Below, one piece after another: positions 8,167-17,612 of a DNA stretch of 64,000 bases. The position numbers were made by a program, and so were the translations under genes. Source of the DNA: Pseudomonadota bacterium. GTDB lineage: Bacteria; Pseudomonadota; Gammaproteobacteria; Steroidobacterales; Steroidobacteraceae. How positions within the stretch are numbered: the stretch's first letter is position 1; every line of letters begins with the position of its first letter. The stretch is from NCBI GenBank assembly GCA_023391335.1, contig JAEWBG010000112.1:1-64000 (forward strand), in the 5' to 3' direction. The notes below the pieces were generated by a model. The model ran no database searches. It was not told the origin of the DNA and saw only the letters and a list, made by a program, of their open reading frames with translations.

Positions 8167-11018
8167 CACGACTCATCCTGATCGTTTGCGTCCAGCCCTG
8201 CCTTGCGATTGACGACTTCGGCCAAGTACGTCGTGCGCGGGCGCGTGTTGAGTTCCGCGAGCAAGGCGTAGTTGCGTGGTGAACTCTTTGCGCGCGTGAC
8301 TTGCGCGTCCCGGTCATTCAAATCGCCAAAGGTGATGGCATTCGTCGGACAGGCCGCCTGGCACGCGGTCACGACTTCGCCATCATGCAATGGCCGTTCC
8401 AGTTTCTGCGCTTCGATGCGTCCGCGTTGGATGCGCTGAATGCAGTACGTGCACTTTTCCATCACCCCGCGCTCGCGAACCGTGACTTCGGGGTTCTGTA
8501 CGGCTTTGAGACTCTCCTCGCGTTGATTCGAGTACTGCAAAAAGTTGAAGCGACGAACCTTATAGGGGCAATTGTTGGAACAGAAGCGAGTGCCCACACA
8601 ACGGTTGTAGACCTGCAGGTTCAATCCCTGCGAGTCGTGCACTGTGGCGCCGACCGGGCAGACTTCTTCGCACGGCGCATGTTCGCAATGCATGCACGGC
8701 ACCGGCTGGAATGCTGTATCCGAACCTTGAGGGGTGTCGATGAAATAGCGATCGATGCGGATCCAATGCATCTCGCGTCCACGCTGCACTTGATCCTTGC
8801 CGACCACGGCGATGTTGTTCTCGGCTTGGCATGCGATGGTGCAGGCGTTGCAGCCGATGCAGGCGTTCAAGTCGATTGCCATCCCCCATTTGTATCCGTC
8901 GTACCGATACTCCGGATACAAGCTTTGCTCGGGTACGCGTTCTTCTTCTGTATCGTTAGCGAAATGCGGATTGCGCGCGAACTCGTCATAGGAGGCGCGT
9001 CGAATGAGATTGCGACCTTCCATGCGAGCATGGTTTTGCGTGGTCGCGAATGGCCAGTGTCCGGATACCTTGCGAACGTGCGCCGGCGCTGACCATGGCG
9101 AATCGCTCGTGCGAAGCGCGTACGCGTTGAAGCCGACGCGAGTGCCGATTGCGCCCGCATGCGTTCTCCCATATCCGAGCGGCAGCGTGATGCAGCGATC
9201 TGCATGCGTCGGAAGAATGAACACGCCAGCTCGGACGCGAATGGCGCCCCGCTCGATTTCAATCACGTCGCCGGTGGCTACGCTCAGTTCATGCGCTGTC
9301 TTTCGCGAAAGGTAGGCGGCGTTATCCCATGTGATCTTGCTGAAGGTGCGCGGGATTTCTTGCAGCCAAGCGTTCGGTGCGAAGCGTCCATCCAAGACAG
9401 ATTGATCGGCGCTAAAACACACTGTGAGGTAGTTTGGAGGTTCGCTGCGCACACCGTAGTCGGTCGGCAACGAGGGCGTCAGTTCAAGCGGGCGCGATGC
9501 AGTGCCAGTCACGAGCCCTTCGCGCAGTACTTTTCGCCACTGCGCGTCGTCCATAGAAGCCGTCGCCTGCCAGTTCGCCCGCACCGTCTCATGCGCAGAT
9601 CGATTGGGTTCGCCGAGCAGCACATTCAGCAATTGATGTGGCGAGACGCCGTCATACAACGGTGCAATCAGCGGCTGGACGATGCTGGCCGTTCCGTCGA
9701 ACGCGCGCGAGTCGCTCCACTCCTCGAAGTCATGCGTCCTCGGTACATGCCACGAGCACACGGCAGAGGTTTCGTCTTCATAGAGTCCCAAGTGCACTGA
9801 ACTCGGAACCGCTTTGATGAGGCGGGCGAAATCCAAATCCGCCGGTGCGTCGTAGGCGGGATTGCCGTCTAGAATCACGAGCGTGCGAACCCGCCCAGCC
9901 TTGATGTCGCCGGCTAGGGCTCGAATGGACGCGATGTGTGGCGTGGGTTCGAAGGCGACCGGCTCGATGTGATTGAACGTGCGGCCGGCGCCGTCAAGCC
10001 GATGATTCAACGCATGAGCGAGCGCATGCAGTGCGGGCGGGAGGCTCTCCCCCGGAAGAACTACAGCGGAGCCGGCATTCGCTCGAAGATCATCGACGAT
10101 CGCGGCCTCGAATGGCGCGAACGACTCTTGCGGTTCGGCTCCCGGTCCAAGCCCGAACGCGCGGGCGATACGCAGAAGGGATTGCTCGATCTCGATCGGT
10201 GTCGCCGCACGACGATGATCGGCTTTCGCGCCGGTAATCGTGGGCATCGATTCCAAAACGTACATGCGGCTCATCGGCCCCGCATCGGGATTGCGCAATT
10301 GCACCCAATCGCGTGCGTAACGTACGCTCGAAGCTCGGCCGAACATGAAATCCGCGTCGAACGAGACGATCGTCCTCGCTCGATCGAAGTGATAGATCGT
10401 ATCCACCGGACGCGAGAAAGCGAGCTGTGCGCCGAGCAGGGCGTTGTCTCGATGCAGCGGATCGTAGCGGTGCCACTTCATCTGGGGGAATCGCCGACGC
10501 AGAGCGATCAATTGCGCTTGCATCGTGGGCGAGGTCACATCGCGCGTCAGCAGATACAGCCCATTGCCTTCCGCCTTCGCGATGGGATCCAGTTCTCGCT
10601 GCATCGATTCGACGAAGTCCAACCACGTTGCGAACTGGCCGCGATGCAGGGGCATCTTGGATCGCGCCGGATCCCACAAATCCAACACCTGTGCCTGTGC
10701 GAAGGTGTCGGTGGCACCGAGGCTGGCAGGGTGTGCCGGATTACCTTCGACTTTGGTGGGCCGCCCCTCGTTGTTTTCCACGAGCACGCCCATGCCGTAG
10801 CCATTCATCTCGATTGCAGTTGCATAAAACAGAGGTTTTCCCGGCAGCTCATCTTCGGGTGCTTTGACGAAGGGCACGATCTTCTCTGCGGGCGGCCCAC
10901 TGCACGCGCCGGAGGCCAATGCAGCCGATGCGGCCATGAGCTTCAACACGCGCCTGCGTTCTAAGGCGAAGTCGCTCATCGCATCCCAATCTTGCGGCTC
11001 TTGGTTCATGCGATTCAT
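8166..11018 (-). CDS. actB: Alternative complex III Fe-S subunit ActB (fused B1-B2)
   Basis: A 950-residue protein. The N terminus has a Tat-like motif ERRRVLKLM followed by ASGAC, suggesting Tat export and possible lipidation. Residues to about 700 form a molybdopterin-oxidoreductase-like module without recognisable cofactor ligands, as in other ActB proteins. The C-terminal third carries four ferredoxin-type cysteine groups, including CIGCNACTIAC, CMHCEHAPCEEVC, CVGTRFCSNNC and CTYCIQR with CQAACP. It conducts electrons from quinol in ActC to the heme subunits. The start at 11018 overlaps actA by ATGA. Confidence 0.95.
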   Translation of the reverse strand: MNRMNQEPQDWDAMSDFALERRRVLKLMAASAALASGACSGPPAEKIVPFVKAPEDELPGKPLFYATAIEMNGYGMGVLVENNEGRPTKVEGNPAHPASLGATDTFAQAQVLDLWDPARSKMPLHRGQFATWLDFVESMQRELDPIAKAEGNGLYLLTRDVTSPTMQAQLIALRRRFPQMKWHRYDPLHRDNALLGAQLAFSRPVDTIYHFDRARTIVSFDADFMFGRASSVRYARDWVQLRNPDAGPMSRMYVLESMPTITGAKADHRRAATPIEIEQSLLRIARAFGLGPGAEPQESFAPFEAAIVDDLRANAGSAVVLPGESLPPALHALAHALNHRLDGAGRTFNHIEPVAFEPTPHIASIRALAGDIKAGRVRTLVILDGNPAYDAPADLDFARLIKAVPSSVHLGLYEDETSAVCSWHVPRTHDFEEWSDSRAFDGTASIVQPLIAPLYDGVSPHQLLNVLLGEPNRSAHETVRANWQATASMDDAQWRKVLREGLVTGTASRPLELTPSLPTDYGVRSEPPNYLTVCFSADQSVLDGRFAPNAWLQEIPRTFSKITWDNAAYLSRKTAHELSVATGDVIEIERGAIRVRAGVFILPTHADRCITLPLGYGRTHAGAIGTRVGFNAYALRTSDSPWSAPAHVRKVSGHWPFATTQNHARMEGRNLIRRASYDEFARNPHFANDTEEERVPEQSLYPEYRYDGYKWGMAIDLNACIGCNACTIACQAENNIAVVGKDQVQRGREMHWIRIDRYFIDTPQGSDTAFQPVPCMHCEHAPCEEVCPVGATVHDSQGLNLQVYNRCVGTRFCSNNCPYKVRRFNFLQYSNQREESLKAVQNPEVTVRERGVMEKCTYCIQRIQRGRIEAQKLERPLHDGEVVTACQAACPTNAITFGDLNDRDAQVTRAKSSPRNYALLAELNTRPRTTYLAEVVNRKAGLDANDQDES

Positions 11019-11665
11019 CGATGGCACGTTGAACATTCGGTGAGAGATTGGCTGCCGAGAATCCCGTAATGCACACGCAGAGCCTCGCGTTCGAGTTTGC
11101 TTGCGGGAGGCTGTGCGTTCATGTCGAACACCTGGTTGGCCTTCACGAGGTGCGCCGTCGGATCGCGGTGACACGACAAGCACCACTGCATGTCAAGCGA
11201 ACGCACTCGCGCGGTCAGCGGCATGTGATCGATGCGGCCATGACATTCCTTGCAAGGGACGCCATGCGTGACGTGCGCGCTGTGGTTGAAGAAGACGAAA
11301 TCAGGCAGATCGTTCACGCGAGTCCATTGCAGGCGCTTGTTCGAGCGGAAGCTCGCGTGCAACGGCGTGAACAGATCGACGTCGCGAAACAGTTGCGAAT
11401 GGCAGGTCATGCACACTTGGGTGGAGGGAAGCCCCGCGAAGGAGGATTCCTCAACCGCTCGATGGCAATAGCGGCAGTCGATCCCGTCATCGCGCACGTG
11501 ATGTTCGTGGCTGAAGGGAAGCGGCTGGTGCGGCGGGGAGTTCATTGCGTGCGGATCATCGATGCGCCAGCGCCACACCAAAATCAGCGTCACGATGAGC
11601 GCTAGGCAAACAAGTGCACCTACTTTGAGTGCGAGCACCAAGCCGCGGTCGAAGATCTGCGCCAT
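11015..11665 (-). CDS. actA: Alternative complex III pentaheme cytochrome c ActA
   Basis: A 216-residue protein with one N-terminal membrane helix (about 9-32) and five CXXCH sites: CRYCH (64-68), CMTCH (85-89), CKECH (138-142), CLSCH (162-166) and CSTCH (211-215). The last heme motif sits one residue from the C terminus. Five hemes and the N-terminal anchor are the definition of ActA. It lies in the periplasm, bound to ActB and ActE. It starts 12 nt after the stop of the dehydrogenase cytochrome gene and overlaps actB by ATGA. Confidence 0.96.
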   Translation of the reverse strand: MAQIFDRGLVLALKVGALVCLALIVTLILVWRWRIDDPHAMNSPPHQPLPFSHEHHVRDDGIDCRYCHRAVEESSFAGLPSTQVCMTCHSQLFRDVDLFTPLHASFRSNKRLQWTRVNDLPDFVFFNHSAHVTHGVPCKECHGRIDHMPLTARVRSLDMQWCLSCHRDPTAHLVKANQVFDMNAQPPASKLEREALRVHYGILGSQSLTECSTCHR

Positions 11666-11677
11666 GGAGCCGCTTAC

Positions 11678-12934
11678 TTAATATTCACCGTTGTCTGCTT
11701 GCGTCGCTTCCCGCAACTTGCCGACGTCGGATGCAGAAACGGCCGGCGCGTGATTGCCCCATGCATTGCGAACGTAGCTCGCAACTGCTGCGACCTGTGC
11801 ATCGCTCAGCTTCCAACCGTATGACGGCATCGAGACCGGCGTCGGATGCTCTTGAGTGGCAACACCACGGCCGCCATTCAGAATCAGTCGGACAATCGTG
11901 GTCGGCGACTCCGATTGCACGATGGGATCGCGTGCGAGCGCCGGAAACATGTGCGGCACGCCCTGACCATCCTTGTGATGGCATGCAGAGCAGGTGTCCA
12001 TGTAGATTGCCTCGCCGGTGGTTGCGACGTCGGCAGCCAGCTTGTTGCCGGAATCGCGGTCGCTCGAACCGCCGAGCGATTTCAGATAAACCGCAGCGGC
12101 GCGCAGATCGGATTCAGTCCAGTAGCGAGTTGAGTGCTCGATGACATCCGACATGGGGCCATAGGCGACGGCTCGCGCGGTGCGCCCCGTCTTCAAGAAC
12201 GCGACAATGTCGTCTTCGCTCCAACTACCGAGCCCTTGTCGCGCATCGTTCTTGAGATTGGGCGAGTACCAATTCGCAAGCTCGCCGCCTTCGAAGCGAT
12301 CATCCGTCTTCGAGGCGCCTAAAAAATTCGTGGGCGTATGGCACGCGCCGCAGTGTCCCAGTCCATCTACCAGATACGCGCCGCGATTCCATTGCTCGCC
12401 CTTCTTCGGATCGGATTTCAATGCGCCCGGATCGAAATACAGGCCGTTCCACGCCGTCATCAAGCCGCGATGGCCGAGCGGCCACATCAGATCGTTGGCG
12501 GGTCTCGAAGCTTCTACGGCTGGCAGCGAGCGCAGGTAGGCACGAATTGCGTCGACGTCCTCGCGTGTTGCATGGGTGAACCAGGGATACGGAAACGCGG
12601 GATAGAGCTTCTCGCCCTCGGCATCGATGCCGTCGTGCATCGCTCGATAGAACTGCTGATCGGTCCACGCGCCGATGCCGGTCGCGACATCCGAGGTGAT
12701 GTTGGGTGTGTAGATCGTGCCGAAAGGGGTCTGCATCGCTCTGCCGCCTGCAAACGGCTGACCGTTGGGAGCCGTGTGGCAGGCCTCGCAATCGCCCACC
12801 CGTGTGAGATACCGGCCGCGCTCCAATTGAGCGTAGGAGCCTTGGGCCGCCTGCGCCGTTGCACACGAAAATGCGCTCAACGCAATAATCAACGCATACA
12901 GCATCCGAATCGCGTTCATGCGAGCACCACTCAT
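11678..12934 (-). CDS. Triheme cytochrome c subunit of gluconate-2-dehydrogenase-type enzyme
   Basis: A 418-residue exported protein with a signal peptide (MSGARMNAIRMLYALIIALS, cleavage near AQAAQ) and three heme c sites: CEACH, CGACH and CSACH. Spacing and the motifs TPNITSD and WTDQQFYRAMHDG match the cytochrome subunit of membrane gluconate, 2-ketogluconate, sorbitol and fructose dehydrogenases. It would accept electrons from the flavoprotein encoded just upstream and reduce quinone or, given the next genes, feed alternative complex III. The start at 12934 overlaps the GMC gene by ATGA. Confidence 0.92.
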   Translation of the reverse strand: MSGARMNAIRMLYALIIALSAFSCATAQAAQGSYAQLERGRYLTRVGDCEACHTAPNGQPFAGGRAMQTPFGTIYTPNITSDVATGIGAWTDQQFYRAMHDGIDAEGEKLYPAFPYPWFTHATREDVDAIRAYLRSLPAVEASRPANDLMWPLGHRGLMTAWNGLYFDPGALKSDPKKGEQWNRGAYLVDGLGHCGACHTPTNFLGASKTDDRFEGGELANWYSPNLKNDARQGLGSWSEDDIVAFLKTGRTARAVAYGPMSDVIEHSTRYWTESDLRAAAVYLKSLGGSSDRDSGNKLAADVATTGEAIYMDTCSACHHKDGQGVPHMFPALARDPIVQSESPTTIVRLILNGGRGVATQEHPTPVSMPSYGWKLSDAQVAAVASYVRNAWGNHAPAVSASDVGKLREATQADNGEY

Positions 12935-14697
12935 GCATGCACCAGAGGGCCAGGTGATCGCAAGTAGTCGCGCCGAATTGCATCGGTCGCCCAGTACGTG
13001 AGTGCACACACAGTGTCGGTCGGGTTGTAGCCGCTGTTGTGCGCAAAGGCGCTTGCTCCGATGACAAACAGGTTCGGCACGTCCCAGTGCTGCAGATATC
13101 GGTTGACCACGCTTTCTTTCGGATTGCTGCCCATGATCGCGCCGCCCGTGTTGTGCGTGGACTGATACGGTGCGATATCGTACTTGGGGCCGCGAGGATT
13201 CTTGCGAATCTCTCGCGGGTTCATTGCGCGAGCCAGTTGCTCCATCTTGTTCATGACGAAGTCCTGCATCTTGAGCTCGTTGTCTTTGAAGTCGTACGTC
13301 ATGCGCAATAGCGGTCGTCCATAGACATCGCGATAGGTGGGATCCAGATCCAGGTAGTTCTCTCGATGCGGCATCACGGCCCCCATCAAGCTAATGCTGA
13401 GGGAGCTGAGATAGTTCTTCACATACGCCTGTTTCCATTTCGCACCCCACTTCGGCGTGCCCTCGGGAGTGAAGTTCGTCTCGATGGGTCGTCCCGTGGT
13501 TACGTAGTTCGCGATGTACCCGCCATGCAGAAATCCGAGCGGGCCATGATCGAATGCATCGCCGTTCCAATCATCGACGATCATGCCGAGCGCGCCGGCA
13601 CCGACGAATGGGTTGAATACCTTGCCGTCGAAGAACGCATCGACGCTGGGCGTGATTTGGTACGCGTAGTTCTTGCCTAACGTGCCTTTTCCGGTTGCCG
13701 GATCGTAGGGTGTGCCGATGTTGGAGGTGAACAGCAGATGCACGTTGTGCAAGATGTACGCGCTCAGCACGATCAAGTCGGCAGGTTGTTCGTATTCGTC
13801 GCCTTGTGCATCGATGTACGTGACGCTCACGGCGCGCTTGCCGGTGTTATCCAGGTTGATCTTGACGACGTCACACTGCGTTCGCAGCTTGAAGTTCTGC
13901 TTGCGCATCAGAACTGGCAACACCGTAGTCTGGGCCGTGGCCTTTGAATAATTGCCGCACGCAAACTTTTCGCAGAAGCCGCAGTAGGTGCACGGAGCAA
14001 GTTCGACGCCTAAGGGATTGCGATACTTCTGCGACATGTTCGCGGACGGGCAGGGGAACGGATGCATCCCCAGATCCTCCGCTGCCTTCGCAAACAGCAG
14101 CGGCCCGTAGGTTTGCTTCATGGGTGGTGTGGGATAGGGGCGCGAACGCGGTCCTTCAAACGGATTTCCGCCCGGCTGTATCCGGCCGCGTAAATTGCCG
14201 GCTTGCCCTGCGATCCCGCAGAGATATTCGAAGCGGTCGTAGTACGGCTCCAATTCGTCGTAGGTCACGCCCCAGTCCTGCAATGGGACATTGTCGGAGA
14301 CGGCCTTCTTGCCGTAGCGCTGCAGCGTCTTGCTGCGAATCTCGAAGTCGTAGGGAAGAAATCGAAACGTTTGACCGTTCCAATGAATGCCCGAGCCACC
14401 GACGCCAACACCGGGTAGAAACGAACCTAGCTCCCGCATCGGCAGCGCGGTTTCGCTTTGCGAGTTGCGAAACGTCAGCGTCTCTCGATGCGGCTCCTCG
14501 AAGAGGTGCATGCGATAGCGATAGCGCAGCTCATCTTGAATGAAGGCCGGCGAGAAGTCGGTCGGTGTGTCGCGCCAATTGCCGCGCTCTAATGCGAGAA
14601 CATTCAGACCCGCGTCGGTGAGTTCCTGCCCGATGATCGCGCCGGTCCAACCGAATCCAATCAACAACGCATCGACACTGGGAAGCTTCTTTGCCAT
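12931..14697 (-). CDS. GMC-family FAD flavoprotein subunit (gluconate 2-dehydrogenase type)
   Basis: A 588-residue GMC oxidoreductase. The FAD fold shows GFGWTG at 14-19 (a variant of GxGxxG) and GVGVGGSGIHWNG near 95-108. C236, C239, C242 and C247 (C-x2-C-x2-C-x4-C) match the Fe-S ligands seen in FAD-dependent fructose/gluconate dehydrogenases. The catalytic His/Asn region is HNSGYNPTDTV near the C terminus. It probably oxidises a sugar acid, sugar or polyol in the periplasm, exported as a complex with the Tat-type gamma subunit encoded 4 nt upstream. The exact substrate cannot be told from sequence. Confidence 0.93.
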   Translation of the reverse strand: MAKKLPSVDALLIGFGWTGAIIGQELTDAGLNVLALERGNWRDTPTDFSPAFIQDELRYRYRMHLFEEPHRETLTFRNSQSETALPMRELGSFLPGVGVGGSGIHWNGQTFRFLPYDFEIRSKTLQRYGKKAVSDNVPLQDWGVTYDELEPYYDRFEYLCGIAGQAGNLRGRIQPGGNPFEGPRSRPYPTPPMKQTYGPLLFAKAAEDLGMHPFPCPSANMSQKYRNPLGVELAPCTYCGFCEKFACGNYSKATAQTTVLPVLMRKQNFKLRTQCDVVKINLDNTGKRAVSVTYIDAQGDEYEQPADLIVLSAYILHNVHLLFTSNIGTPYDPATGKGTLGKNYAYQITPSVDAFFDGKVFNPFVGAGALGMIVDDWNGDAFDHGPLGFLHGGYIANYVTTGRPIETNFTPEGTPKWGAKWKQAYVKNYLSSLSISLMGAVMPHRENYLDLDPTYRDVYGRPLLRMTYDFKDNELKMQDFVMNKMEQLARAMNPREIRKNPRGPKYDIAPYQSTHNTGGAIMGSNPKESVVNRYLQHWDVPNLFVIGASAFAHNSGYNPTDTVCALTYWATDAIRRDYLRSPGPLVHA

Positions 14698-14701
14698 GGC
14701 G

Positions 14702-15445
14702 TCAATCCGCTTTGCGCCATTCGGCGCGCCCCATGATCGATACCGGCGGCAGCGTGCAGCGCACGTTATGCTTATCGACCCAATCCAAATAGTCGTATCG
14801 CGCCCCTAAGAAGCCGATCATCTTCCAAGCCGCCATGTCCTTATTGCCGCCATACATGGGATCGGCGAACGCACCTTCTTTGGTGTTCTGCAGCAACAAG
14901 TTGAAGAACGTCTTCGCATCGACATTCTCGAGGTGCATCTCGCCGCTCTCGAGCGACTTCAGGACCTGGTCCTGCTCGTTTGGTGATAGTTCAGCGAATC
15001 GCTTCCCGTGGTCGGATTGCACCTTCTTCTCAATTGCGTCTATCGCAGTGCGATATAAAGGGGCCGGCGACATTCGCGATTGAAAACCTTGCGTGCTCTC
15101 GCCCTTCGCCCACGGTCCCAGCATGTACATCCGTTCTCCGCGGCCGAACGCACTCGCCAATTGATGATCGATGAATAGCGTCACGCCCAGTTCGTTCGCG
15201 CCGGGTCCCAACTCATCGTGAGGGAACAGACGTTCAGTGGCGGCATCGATGAATTCGGCTTCTGCGGCGGTGAAGAACGAATAATCGGGAGAGGATTCCA
15301 CTCGTGGCACATCCGCTCGCCGTGGTGCCCACGGCACTTCGCCTTGGATTTCCTTCGCCTCCGTCTGCGCGAGGGTTCCGACGAATACCGTTCCCGCGGT
15401 AGCGCCAAGGAGGAAGCGGCGGCGCGAAACAGAGTCTTGATTCAT
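14702..15445 (-). CDS. Gluconate 2-dehydrogenase gamma subunit (Tat-exported)
   Basis: A 247-residue protein with a Tat signal (SRRRFLLGATAGTVFVG, starting at residue 7) and the gluconate_2-dh3 pattern: FFTAAEAEFIDAATERLFP near residue 60, and DPMYGGNKDMAAWKMIGF near residue 205. The gamma subunit chaperones and co-exports the flavoprotein. It is the first gene of the respiratory block; the divergent TPP-enzyme operon starts 374 nt away. No alternative start is better, as the RR motif begins close to this ATG. Confidence 0.93.
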   Translation of the reverse strand: MNQDSVSRRRFLLGATAGTVFVGTLAQTEAKEIQGEVPWAPRRADVPRVESSPDYSFFTAAEAEFIDAATERLFPHDELGPGANELGVTLFIDHQLASAFGRGERMYMLGPWAKGESTQGFQSRMSPAPLYRTAIDAIEKKVQSDHGKRFAELSPNEQDQVLKSLESGEMHLENVDAKTFFNLLLQNTKEGAFADPMYGGNKDMAAWKMIGFLGARYDYLDWVDKHNVRCTLPPVSIMGRAEWRKAD

Positions 15446-15819
15446 GGCGGAGCTCGCTGCGTCGTAAGTATCGGCTAACGCATGAGCGGCGATAAACGTG
15501 CCATGAAAACTACAAGAACACGTACACAGGACGAAATGTAATGTGCGTAACTACATGGATACCATTGTAATGAAGCGCGCAGGGCGCCGATCTATGGAGA
15601 AGCGGCGGATCCGACTGCGTTGGTGCGTGGGCGAGCCTGCGATCTGCTTGGCCAGATGGTTCTCGCTGACACGTATCTGAAAAATCCGCCCAAAGAATCC
15701 GCTCGTGTCACCCCGGATGACGCACACGTAATTGCGTCGAGAGGAACATGGGTCGGCATCGCGGATTGCACTGATGAACGCGTGCGTATCGGCAAGGCGT
15801 ATCCAACCGAGGAGATGTC
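15446..15819. promoter_or_regulatory. Divergent promoter region between respiratory and TPP-enzyme operons
   Basis: This 374-base gap must hold the promoters of two divergent operons. Two direct copies of TGTAATG lie at 15537-15543 and 15566-15572, 29 bases apart and near the middle of the gap, possible regulator sites. The plus-strand gene has a clear Shine-Dalgarno AGGAG (about 15809-15813). No convincing coding sequence is seen: open frames here merely run into the next gene. Confidence 0.4.
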
Positions 15820-17610
15820 ATGGGACAGACTGTCAGCGACTTTTTACTCGCACGTTTGCGGCAGTGGGGCGTCCGCAGGATCTTTGGTTATCCGGGCGAT
15901 GGCATCAACGGCATCATCGGTGCACTGGGGCGATTGAAGGACGGTGAAATCGACTACGTACAAACCCGTCACGAGGAGCTCGCCGCGTTCATGGCGAGCG
16001 CTCATGCGAAGTTTACCGGTGAGCTCGGTGTGTGCCTCGCCACATCGGGGCCCGGTGCTATTCATCTTTTGAATGGTCTGTATGACGCAAAGATGGACCA
16101 CCAGCCCGTGCTGGCGATCGTCGGGCAGCAAGCTCGCGCCGCGATCGGTGGCGACTATCAGCAGGAAGTCGATTTGGAATCGTTGTTCGAAGATGTCGCG
16201 CATGAGTTTGTGCACACCGCGATGGTTCCGGCGCAGGTGAGGCACCTCGTGGATCGCGCGGTGCGCATCGCGCTCGATCAGCGCACGGTCACCTGTCTGA
16301 TTTTTCCAAACGATTTGCAGGAATTGGATGCGGTGCCGGAACCGCCGCGTAAGCACGGCACGGTCCACAGCGGAATCGGTAGGACAGCAAAGCGCAGTAT
16401 TCCGCCACAGCAAGACTTGCAGCGTGCGGCAGACATTCTCAACGCAGGGAGCAAGGTGGCGATTCTCGCCGGCGCGGGCGCATTGCATGCGACGCACGAA
16501 CTGATCGAAGTCGCAGAGTTGACGGGCGCGGGTCTTGCCAAAGCGTTGCTTGGCAAAGCTGCGGTACCGGACGATTTGCCGTTCGTCACCGGGTCGATCG
16601 GTTTATTGGGTACCCAACCGAGTTGGGACCTCATGACCGAATGCGACACGTTGCTGATGGTGGGCTCCGCTTTCCCGTACTCGGAATTTCTTCCCGAAGA
16701 GGGGCAGGCGCGGGGCATTCAGATCGACATTGATGGGCGCATGTTGAGTCTGCGCTATCCGATGGAACTCAATCTCGTCGGCGATAGCAAAGAGACACTC
16801 GCAGCGCTGCTGCCTCTGCTTCGGCGCAAACAGGATCGAAGTTGGCGGCAGCAGATCGAAAAGAACGTCGCGCGTTGGTGGCGCGTGATGGAGTCGCGCG
16901 CAATGAACGAAGCGCATCCGATCAATCCGCAGCGCGTGTTCTGGGAGTTGTCCGCGCAGCTGCCCAACGAGGCGATCATCGCCGCGGATTCCGGTTCGTC
17001 AGCGGACTGGTATGCGAGAGATGTGAAACTCAGACGCGGCATGATGGCTTCGCTCAGCGGAGGTCTCGCGACGATGGGGCCGGGTGTGCCATATGCAATC
17101 GCTGCGAAGCTGGCACACCCGCATCGACCTGTGATCGCCACGGTGGGCGATGGGGCGATGTTGATGAATGGCATCAACGGCCTCATCACGATTGCAAACC
17201 TCTGGCGGCGGTGGCGCGATCCAAGGCTCGTTGTCATGGTGCTCAGCAATGGAGATCTCAATCAGGTCACCTGGGAACAGCGGGTCATGGAAGGCGATCC
17301 AAAGTACTCGCCTTCTCAAGATGTGCCGAGATTTGCGTATGCCGAGTACGCACGCATGCTCGGTCTCATCGGCTTGCGGGTCGATCGTCCGGAAGCGGTG
17401 GGCGATGCGTGGCGTCAGGCATTCGCAGCGGATCGTCCCGTGGTCCTCGAGATGATCACCGATCCGAATGTCCCGCCGTTGCCACCCCACGTTTCGATGC
17501 AAAACGCGCGCAAGTATTTCGCCGCGCTGTGGCGTCGCGATCCGGATGCGTTGGCCGTCATCAAAGCAACCGCGAAGGAGTGGTGGGCGACTCAATTTCC
17601 GAGTGCGTGA
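15820..17610 (+). CDS. TPP-dependent enzyme, pyruvate oxidase/dehydrogenase-like
   Basis: A 596-residue member of the acetolactate synthase / pyruvate oxidase / benzoylformate decarboxylase superfamily. It shows the N-terminal pyrimidine-binding motif with catalytic Glu (RHEELAAF, E52), the central FAD/DHS-like domain, and the TPP/Mg site VGDGAMLMNG (about 440) with LSNGDLNQ after it. GYPGDGING at 23-31 resembles PoxB-type and related TPP-requiring proteins. It probably decarboxylates a 2-oxo acid. The next genes are a mandelate-racemase-like enzyme and an FAD hydroxyacid dehydrogenase, so the substrate may be the oxo acid made by that dehydrogenase. The start has Shine-Dalgarno AGGAG. Confidence 0.88.
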   Translation: MGQTVSDFLLARLRQWGVRRIFGYPGDGINGIIGALGRLKDGEIDYVQTRHEELAAFMASAHAKFTGELGVCLATSGPGAIHLLNGLYDAKMDHQPVLAIVGQQARAAIGGDYQQEVDLESLFEDVAHEFVHTAMVPAQVRHLVDRAVRIALDQRTVTCLIFPNDLQELDAVPEPPRKHGTVHSGIGRTAKRSIPPQQDLQRAADILNAGSKVAILAGAGALHATHELIEVAELTGAGLAKALLGKAAVPDDLPFVTGSIGLLGTQPSWDLMTECDTLLMVGSAFPYSEFLPEEGQARGIQIDIDGRMLSLRYPMELNLVGDSKETLAALLPLLRRKQDRSWRQQIEKNVARWWRVMESRAMNEAHPINPQRVFWELSAQLPNEAIIAADSGSSADWYARDVKLRRGMMASLSGGLATMGPGVPYAIAAKLAHPHRPVIATVGDGAMLMNGINGLITIANLWRRWRDPRLVVMVLSNGDLNQVTWEQRVMEGDPKYSPSQDVPRFAYAEYARMLGLIGLRVDRPEAVGDAWRQAFAADRPVVLEMITDPNVPPLPPHVSMQNARKYFAALWRRDPDALAVIKATAKEWWATQFPSA

Positions 17611-17612
17611 CC

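Noticed and set aside
9936..10964. 342-codon open frame on the plus strand inside actB
   Set aside because: It is antisense to a strongly supported Fe-S/molybdopterin-like coding region, is rich in Arg, His and Cys as expected of a shadow frame, and has no family motif.
15620..15937. 105-codon frame upstream of the TPP enzyme
   Set aside because: It overlaps the true gene start out of frame, lacks similarity, and the TPP gene has its own Shine-Dalgarno.
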